DNA of 25,748 bases. Source: a bacterium. GTDB lineage: Bacteria > Patescibacteriota > Patescibacteriia > Patescibacteriales > Patescibacteriaceae. The DNA lies in contig JAKAFD010000004.1 of assembly GCA_021818075.1 (NCBI GenBank), positions 1 to 25,748 of the forward strand. Direction: 5' to 3'. Position 1 is the stretch's first letter, and each line of letters begins with the position of its first letter. A program made the position numbers and the translations under genes. Positions 20,632 through 25,748 of this stretch are shown here, piece after piece. A model generated the notes under the pieces. The model had not been told where the DNA came from. It worked only from the letters and a program-made list of their open reading frames with translations, and made no database searches.

Positions 20632-20660
20632 AGTATATCATTACCCTTTTTAAACGACAA
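20632..20660 (-). promoter_or_regulatory. Promoter of the oxidoreductase-helicase operon
   Basis: TTGTCG (20655-20660), 17 bases, TATACT (20632-20637) preceded by TGA on the minus strand. The start point should lie near 20625, about 20 bases before the ATG. It is back-to-back with the promoter of the next gene. Confidence 0.6.
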
Positions 20661-20686
20661 TTAAAGACGACCTGACGATTTTGTGG

Positions 20687-20692
20687 TATAAT
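20687..20692 (+). promoter_or_regulatory. Extended -10 promoter, probable leaderless mRNA
   Basis: TGGTATAAT ends 7 bases before the ATG at 20700, so the mRNA should begin at or within a base of the start codon. No ribosome site fits in the gap. The -35 region is poor, as with other extended -10 promoters. Confidence 0.6.
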
Positions 20693-20699
20693 TAAAGCC

Positions 20700-21986
20700 A
20701 TGGAAAAAGAAAAAAAATTTTACTTAGTGGCGGCGGATATGGGTTACGGCCATCAGCGCGCCGCTTATCCGCTAATCGGCCAAGCGGCCGGTCGGCATAT
20801 TATCATCGCTAATAATTATCCGGGCATCAGCCAAGAGGAAAAAGCCAGCTGGAAAAACCAGCGTTTTTGGTATGAGCTGATTTCTTATTTTAAAAAAGTG
20901 CCGATTATCGGCCAGGCGGCCTTCGGTCTAATGGATGAATTACAAGACATCCCGCCTTATTATCCGCGCCGCCCCTTCAACCAAACCAGCCCCCAGCAGC
21001 AATTCTTTTTTCGCCTGGTTAAAAAAGGCCTGGGTAAAAAATTAATTGACCAGTTAAACAAAAAACCGCTGCCGCTCGTTTGCACTTTTTTTGTGGCGGC
21101 TTATTTTGCCGAATACTGGGATTATCAGGGCGACATCTATTGCCAAATTTGCGACACTGACCTGAACCGCGCCTGGGCGCCGATTAAACCGGCCACCAGC
21201 CGCATCCGTTATCTGGCGACCACCACTCGCGCCGTGGAGCGGCTCAAGCTTTACGGCGTGGGTGAAAAAAATATTTTCCTGACCGGCTTCCCTCTGCCCA
21301 AAGAAAATGTTGGCGAGCGCCGCCAAATCCTTCAAGCTGATTTGCTTAAACGGCTGGAACGGCTGGATCCGCAAGGCGTCTTCACTAAAAAATACGGCGA
21401 CTATGTTAAGCTGTCTTTGGGTCGCGGGCTTCAGCCGCGCCTGGCACCATTAACCATTACTTACGCTATAGGCGGTGCTGGCGCCCAGCGCGACTTGGCG
21501 CCAGTTCTCATTCGCTCGCTCGGCCAGCAATTGCGCCGCCGACAAATCAAGCTTCATTTAGTGGCCGGCAGCCGCCATGACGTTAATGATTATTTTCAAG
21601 AATTAAAGCGCCAATCAGGACCGGCTACTCGGCCAAGCTTGGAGGTGCTGTTTTATCCAAAAAAGGAAGATTATTTTAAAAATTTCAACAAATTGCTGCG
21701 TACAACCGACATCCTCATCACTAAACCATCCGAACTGTCTTTTTACGCCGGCTTGGGCTTGCCCTTGATTATGACCGAACCGGTCGGCGCCCAAGAAGAA
21801 GAAAACCGCAAATGGCTGATTAAAATTGGCGCTGGCTTAGATGCTGAAGATTTGCCATCCATCAACGACTGGCTGTTTGACTGGCTCAATTACGGCTATC
21901 TGGCGCGTGCCGCCTGGCAAGGCTATCTGGAAGCGGAAAGTTCAGCCACTTACAACATCTTAAAGATAATTAATCGCGACTTATGA
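20700..21986 (+). CDS. Glycosyltransferase-like protein (MGDG synthase/GT28-type fold)
   Basis: A 428-aa protein. The N-terminus FYLVAADMGYGHQRAAYPL matches the glycine/histidine-rich start of MGDG-synthase/MurG-type GT-B enzymes. Further on are TITYAIGGAGAQRDLAPVLI (about 252-271, acceptor/donor hinge) and LITKPSELSFYAGLGLPLIM (donor-site region), followed by a conserved EPVGAQEEENRKWL. It probably transfers a sugar from a nucleotide donor to a lipid or polysaccharide; substrate unknown. No signal peptide or clear membrane segment, so it would act at the inner membrane face. It begins a three-gene operon; its stop overlaps the transporter start (ATGA). The family call is moderate because the middle part is diverged. 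Confidence 0.7.
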   Translation: MEKEKKFYLVAADMGYGHQRAAYPLIGQAAGRHIIIANNYPGISQEEKASWKNQRFWYELISYFKKVPIIGQAAFGLMDELQDIPPYYPRRPFNQTSPQQQFFFRLVKKGLGKKLIDQLNKKPLPLVCTFFVAAYFAEYWDYQGDIYCQICDTDLNRAWAPIKPATSRIRYLATTTRAVERLKLYGVGEKNIFLTGFPLPKENVGERRQILQADLLKRLERLDPQGVFTKKYGDYVKLSLGRGLQPRLAPLTITYAIGGAGAQRDLAPVLIRSLGQQLRRRQIKLHLVAGSRHDVNDYFQELKRQSGPATRPSLEVLFYPKKEDYFKNFNKLLRTTDILITKPSELSFYAGLGLPLIMTEPVGAQEEENRKWLIKIGAGLDAEDLPSINDWLFDWLNYGYLARAAWQGYLEAESSATYNILKIINRDL

Positions 21987-22921
21987 ACATTTGGCTGGCC
22001 ATCGTAATTTTGGCCTATTTGATTTTGGCTATTGTCAACCTGGTTGATAAGTTTATTATTGACAACATCATCAAAAGCAGCCGCGCCTATACTTTTTTAG
22101 TGGGCCTGCTAAGCGGCGTGGTATGGCTGGGCGCGCCCTGGCTGCTGCATTGGCCCGGCCCAGCCTTGTTTTGGCTTAATTTAATCATCGGGGCGCTCTT
22201 TCCCGCCGGTCTATTACTCTTATATCGCTCACTGAAATTGGGTGAAGCCTCAAAAGTTTTAGTCGTTATTGGCGGCGCCATGCCGATTTTCAGCTTTCTC
22301 TTGTCGGCCGGCATCCTTAAAGAAACTTTCAGCCCTCGTCAATTGCTGGCGCTGGCGCTCTTAATCTGCGGTACCGTGGTTATCGCCTGGATGCCGCCTA
22401 AGAAAAAATTTCTGGCTCGCTTGCTGGCCGGCCTGGGTTTTCAAGACCAATTAGCCAAACAAGCGGTGGCCACAGCCCTGGCCGCGGCTTTAATTTTTGC
22501 TTTATTTTTCGTGGGCAGCAAAATTTTGTATCTGGCCCAGCCTTTTGCCAGCGCTTTTATCTGGATTCGCTTGGGTAGTTTGCTGGCCGTATTAACTTTC
22601 TTAATTCCGCCCAGCTGGCGCCGGGAAATTATTAAAAACTTTAAACGACTTAGAGGCCATAACGCCAAAATATTTTTGGCCAATCAAATTTTCGCCGGCA
22701 CCGGCTTTACTCTGCAAAATTATGCCATTGCTCTGGGTTCAGTGGCCCTGGTTAACGCCCTGCAAGGCGTTCAGTACGCCTTACTAATTATTTTAGGCGG
22801 CCTGCTGACCATTTTTTATCCTAAATTGCTGACGGAAAATATTGGCCGCGCCATTATCATCCAAAAAATCATCGCCGTCTTACTGATCGCCGCCGGCCTC
22901 TATCTTTTAACCATCAACTAA
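21983..22921 (+). CDS. EamA/DMT-family transporter-like membrane protein
   Basis: A 312-aa protein with about ten hydrophobic segments in two halves. Seen: NIWLAIVILAYLILAIVNLV at the start, LLLYRSLKLGEASKVLVVIG (end of the first half), GTVVIAWMPPKKK at the halfway loop, and in the second half LQNYAIALGSVALVNALQGV and LLIAAGLYLL. The repeated ALxxG/EAxxV pattern is typical of drug/metabolite transporters. The cargo is unknown; the neighbours suggest a lipid-linked sugar or other envelope precursor. It starts in the ATGA overlap with the glycosyltransferase-like gene and ends directly before the glycoside hydrolase start codon. Confidence 0.85.
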   Translation: MNIWLAIVILAYLILAIVNLVDKFIIDNIIKSSRAYTFLVGLLSGVVWLGAPWLLHWPGPALFWLNLIIGALFPAGLLLLYRSLKLGEASKVLVVIGGAMPIFSFLLSAGILKETFSPRQLLALALLICGTVVIAWMPPKKKFLARLLAGLGFQDQLAKQAVATALAAALIFALFFVGSKILYLAQPFASAFIWIRLGSLLAVLTFLIPPSWRREIIKNFKRLRGHNAKIFLANQIFAGTGFTLQNYAIALGSVALVNALQGVQYALLIILGGLLTIFYPKLLTENIGRAIIIQKIIAVLLIAAGLYLLTIN

Positions 22922-23944
22922 ATGCCGTTAAAAAATAAAACCAAAAAAACCCGCCTGGCAATTGTCATTATTGTCCTATTGTTGGCCGCTTGGCTGATTT
23001 ATACTTTTAAATATGCCCCCAATTATCCCTCACCTCTGGTTTTAGCCGCACCCGATAACTTTTGGGGTCTTACTTTTTCCAAACGCTTCTCTTCTTTCTT
23101 AGACCTTAGCTGGAAAGACAATTATTTAGCCATCTTAAATGATTTGGGCGCTAAAAATATCCGCTTGCCGCTATACTGGGAAGACTTGGAGCCCCAAGAG
23201 GGAGTTTACGATTTTAGCGATTACGACTGGATGATAAACGAGGGTGCCAAACATAAAGTAAAATTTATTTTAGTGGTCGGCCGCCGTCAGCCGCGCTGGC
23301 CCGAATGCCATGTGCCGGACTGGGGCAAGTCAAAAAGCGAAACCGAGTTGCGGCCGAAAATCACGGCCATGATTACTGCCGCCGTTAATCATTATAAAAA
23401 CGAACCGGCCATTGCGGCTTGGCAGGTGGAAAACGAACCGCTCTTGGATACTTTCGGCCTTTGCCCCAAAAGCGATTACAATTTCTTAAAAGAAGAGGTG
23501 GCTTTGGTTAAAAGTTTAGATAAACGACCGGTGATTATCACCGCCTCGGGCGAATTAAGCGACTGGCAAAAAGAAGCGGCCCTGGCCGACATCTTCGGCG
23601 CCACTATTTACCGCGTCGTCTGGGGCTACTGGAGCGGCTATCTGCGTTATCCCTGGCCGGAGTGGTATTATAATTTAAAATTAGACCTGACCAAGCTCAC
23701 GACTGATAAAGCGATTATTGCCGAGTTGCAAGCCGAACCCTGGGCGCCCGGCACTTCTTTGGATAAAATAACCGACCAGGAGGCCAACAAATCTTTTTCC
23801 CTCAAGCAACTGCGCGCTAATTTACAATATGCCATCAATACCAATTTTTCCCAGGCCTATCTTTGGGGCGTGGAGTGGTGGTATTTGGAAAAAACACGCG
23901 GCAATCCCGAACTTTGGGATGAAGCTAAACAATTAAACTGGTAA
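22922..23944 (+). CDS. Membrane-anchored clan GH-A glycoside hydrolase-like protein
   Basis: A 340-aa protein with basic residues and one membrane segment at about 11-28 (RLAIVIIVLLLAAWLIYTF), then an exported TIM-barrel domain. Seen: LNDLGAKNIRLPLYWEDLEP and GVYDFSDYDWMI (typical of GH5/GH39/GH42-like barrels), AAWQVENEPLLDTFG with E172 as likely acid/base in the NEP motif, and IAELQAEPW with E272 as likely nucleophile. Both catalytic positions look intact. The glycan substrate is unknown. It starts right after the transporter stop codon. Together with the glycosyltransferase-like and transporter genes it may build or trim a surface polysaccharide. A signal anchor rather than a cleaved signal is most likely. 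Confidence 0.82.
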   Translation: MPLKNKTKKTRLAIVIIVLLLAAWLIYTFKYAPNYPSPLVLAAPDNFWGLTFSKRFSSFLDLSWKDNYLAILNDLGAKNIRLPLYWEDLEPQEGVYDFSDYDWMINEGAKHKVKFILVVGRRQPRWPECHVPDWGKSKSETELRPKITAMITAAVNHYKNEPAIAAWQVENEPLLDTFGLCPKSDYNFLKEEVALVKSLDKRPVIITASGELSDWQKEAALADIFGATIYRVVWGYWSGYLRYPWPEWYYNLKLDLTKLTTDKAIIAELQAEPWAPGTSLDKITDQEANKSFSLKQLRANLQYAINTNFSQAYLWGVEWWYLEKTRGNPELWDEAKQLNW

Positions 23945-23964
23945 ACCACCCAACCTAAATTTAA

Positions 23965-23989
23965 AAGCCCCGGCATTTGCTCGGGGCTT
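23965..23989. terminator. Bidirectional terminator after the glycan operon
   Basis: AAGCCCCG and CGGGGCTT form a perfect 8-bp stem with a 9-base loop. It lies between two convergent genes and is A/T-rich on both sides. Confidence 0.75.
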
Positions 23990-23996
23990 ATTAATT

Positions 23997-24410
23997 CTAA
24001 ATAAAACTATCAAAACTTTTTTCTGGCGGTTCTTGATAACGACTAATCTTTTTTAACAGCAAGGCAATGCCCCCGGCTAAAAAATAAATGGCCAAGAATG
24101 TTTGGTAGCTTAACCAATTGTTATAACTAAAGTTAACTTTACCGGCTATTAAAAAAATTAACAGCCAAACCAACGAAGAAAAAAGAAATAGCATAACGGT
24201 AACAACTCGGGCGAAAGAAAGCTGTTCCTGCCAGGAAGCGGCTAAAAATAAAATGATATAAGCCGCAAAACTAACACCGCTTAAAGCCACTAATACATAA
24301 AAGAAATCTTCAGATATCTCGCTGGGATTGATAGCGGACAACTGGATTAAAATAATGACTGACCCCACCACCAAAGAAAACAGCCAAAACACAATCGAAC
24401 CCCATTTCAT
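23997..24410 (-). CDS. Four-helix small membrane protein, unknown function
   Basis: A 137-aa protein with four hydrophobic segments (about residues 5-23, 38-60, 68-90 and 103-121) and a polar tail with RYQEPPEKSFDSFI. The start at 24410 is chosen because GAGGTG lies 4 bases before that ATG, while the upstream TTG at 24422 has none. I recognise no family. It lies between the glycan operon terminator and the histidine kinase, on the kinase strand, but the kinase terminator separates the two. Confidence 0.7.
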   Translation of the reverse strand: MKWGSIVFWLFSLVVGSVIILIQLSAINPSEISEDFFYVLVALSGVSFAAYIILFLAASWQEQLSFARVVTVMLFLFSSLVWLLIFLIAGKVNFSYNNWLSYQTFLAIYFLAGGIALLLKKISRYQEPPEKSFDSFI

Positions 24411-24508
24411 TTTACACCTCAATTTTTTAATGAAACAACTATTTTATTTTCAAAGAATGCCTGAATTTAACCACCCCCATTAATTTTTGTCAATAATATA
24501 AAAAATAA

Positions 24509-24528
24509 AGAGCGGTATCAGCCGCCCT
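24509..24528 (-). terminator. Terminator of the histidine kinase gene
   Basis: AGGGCGG and CCGCTCT form a 7-bp stem (one G-U pair) with loop CTGATA, followed by TTATTTTTT on the minus strand. Confidence 0.75.
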
Positions 24529-24552
24529 CCAAAATTATTAATTTTAAATTTA

Positions 24553-25748
24553 TTAGGCGTTGGACTCCAGCCCCTTGGTGCCTTCTTTTTTGGGAGCGCC
24601 TTTTAGGGGGAGGGTAAAGAAAAAGGTGGTGCCTTTATTTTCTTCGCTCTTGAAATCAATCTTGCCGCCGAAGGCCTCCACCACCGCCTTGGCCACATAT
24701 AAGCCTAAACCCGTGCCTTCCACCTTCATTGATTTAACATTGTCGGCGCGGAATAATTTTTTAAAGATGCTCGGCTGCTGCGCCTTGGGAATGCCATAGC
24801 CGTTATCAGCCACCGCCACATAAACATTTTTGGCGTCTTGTTTTTTAATCTCAATCGCCACTTGGCCGCCCTCGCGCGAATACTTGACGGCGTTGGATAA
24901 TAAATTCTGTAAAACAATTCTGATTAAACTTAAATCCAAATTGATCTTGGGCAGGGTCTTATCGTAAGTTTTAAGCACCCGCAAACCTTTGGCCTTGACG
25001 CCAAACTGCAATTCGCCCAGGACGCTGTCCGTTTCTTTCAGCAAATCAACCGGCTCCGGACTAATGGACAAAGTGCCCATGTCAATGCGCGATACATTCA
25101 ACAAGCCGTTAATCAATTTAATCATCCGATCGTTGCCTTCGCGAATTTCTTTTAAGAAATCTTTTTGCTGGTCGTTTAATTTGCCGGCGGTTTCGTCAGC
25201 CAGCATTTCCGAATACCAGTTGACGGCCGACAGCGGCGTTTTTAACTGGTGCGAAGCCAGCGACACAAATTCAGTCTTGGCTTTGTCCACCTCTTTTTCC
25301 TGGGTAATATCCTTGAAAACTACGATACAGCCCAGCACTTCGCCTTTTTGTCCCCGCAAGGGCGCGGCGCTGACGGCCAGCGGCACCTTGCTGCCGTCGG
25401 CTTGCAATAAATAAACGCTGCGGCTGTCCAGCTTAATGTCATTATACTGAAACACAAATTTAATAAAACCGTCGTTGCGTTTATTATTGTCATTTTCATA
25501 AACGAATTTAAGCGCCTGCCAATATTCTTTATTTAAAGCCTCGCCGACCGGCACGCCGCTGATGGCTTCGGCGGCCTGGTTGAAAAAAGCGATTTTATTG
25601 TCCGGATTGATAACCACCAAGCCCTCGCCCATGGCGGCGGTAATGTTTTTTAATTTTTCGCCGATGGCCAGCAAGCGCTTCTGGCTGTCATTAACATAAT
25701 AGATAAAGAAGAACATGGCTAAAGCCAGCGACAGGGCAAAAACGATTT
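24553..25748 (-). CDS. PAS-domain sensor histidine kinase (5' end cut by the window)
   Basis: The frame is open to the right edge. An ATG at 25716 begins inside a hydrophobic stretch (LALAMFFFIYYV), so the real start is outside and this is the end of a membrane anchor. Numbered from that Met: PAS domain about 25-140 (GEGLVVINPDNKIAFFNQAA to GCIVVFKDITQEKEVD), phosphorylation helix with H156 in SLASHQLKTPLSAVNWYSEM, dimer helices to about 215, and an ATPase domain with N-box NLLSNAVKYSREGG, G1 DNGYGIP (304-310) and G2 GTGLGLYVAK (334-343). All key residues are present, so the kinase should be active. Its response regulator is not in view. The signal is unknown. It ends at a good terminator. 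Confidence 0.93.
   Translation of the reverse strand, partial: IVFALSLALAMFFFIYYVNDSQKRLLAIGEKLKNITAAMGEGLVVINPDNKIAFFNQAAEAISGVPVGEALNKEYWQALKFVYENDNNKRNDGFIKFVFQYNDIKLDSRSVYLLQADGSKVPLAVSAAPLRGQKGEVLGCIVVFKDITQEKEVDKAKTEFVSLASHQLKTPLSAVNWYSEMLADETAGKLNDQQKDFLKEIREGNDRMIKLINGLLNVSRIDMGTLSISPEPVDLLKETDSVLGELQFGVKAKGLRVLKTYDKTLPKINLDLSLIRIVLQNLLSNAVKYSREGGQVAIEIKKQDAKNVYVAVADNGYGIPKAQQPSIFKKLFRADNVKSMKVEGTGLGLYVAKAVVEAFGGKIDFKSEENKGTTFFFTLPLKGAPKKEGTKGLESNA

Noticed and set aside
1..25748. CRISPR array or prophage
   Set aside because: No regularly spaced repeats, cas genes, integrase or phage structural genes were seen.

Overview
The window looks like a chromosome segment from an uncultivated, small-genome bacterium of the Candidate Phyla Radiation (Patescibacteria, Parcubacteria-like). 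Reasons: a lysine- and asparagine-rich proteome, tightly packed genes with many overlapping start and stop codons, several housekeeping genes (polA, murD, ruvB, queA) mixed with small unassignable membrane proteins, a tRNA-Ala without encoded CCA, and a diversity-generating retroelement (DGR), which is common in these lineages. TGA is used as a stop (for example at the ends of polA and of the glycosyltransferase-like gene), so the recoded Gracilibacteria/Absconditabacteria are unlikely. The lineage call is inference; no rRNA is present.

Region 1 (1-4945) is the most interesting part. An Avd-like accessory protein gene runs rightward to 403. A template repeat (TR, 424-555, minus strand) follows, and a matching variable repeat (VR, 906-1037) forms the 3' end of a leftward target gene (897-1880). 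TR and VR are 132 bases long and differ at 16 positions. Fifteen of these are adenines in the TR on the coding strand, and all 16 fall in codons that change residue: the DGR signature. The target is the last gene of a leftward five-gene operon: a DUF1257/Ycf35-like protein, a DUF2997-like protein, an unknown 94-aa protein, a Ycf46-like AAA+ ATPase and the diversified protein. A strong promoter (TTGACA, 17 bases, TATTGT) whose -10 box lies inside a 19-base palindrome drives the operon. No gene in it has a signal peptide, so it looks like an intracellular AAA+ complex with a hypervariable C-type-lectin-like tip. The reverse transcriptase is not in the window.

Region 2 (5012-8066): a leftward queA-ruvB-membrane hydrolase operon. 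queA carries an in-frame MITE-like insertion. Between the hydrolase and polA is a gene-free stretch of about 430 bases that can fold into a rod-shaped RNA with an anti-Shine-Dalgarno loop and a terminator. Region 3 (8067-12245): polA and murD, overlapping by ATGA, then a terminator. Region 4 (12255-20604): leftward genes for a fused membrane/spermidine-synthase-like protein, tRNA-Ala, small membrane proteins, a LysM/M23 cell-wall hydrolase, a free-standing tRNA-binding OB domain, a UvrD-like helicase-nuclease and a flavin oxidoreductase. Region 5 (20700-23989): a rightward glycosyltransferase-like, EamA transporter and glycoside hydrolase operon that probably serves an envelope glycan. Region 6 (23997-25748): a small membrane protein and a PAS histidine kinase that runs off the right edge.
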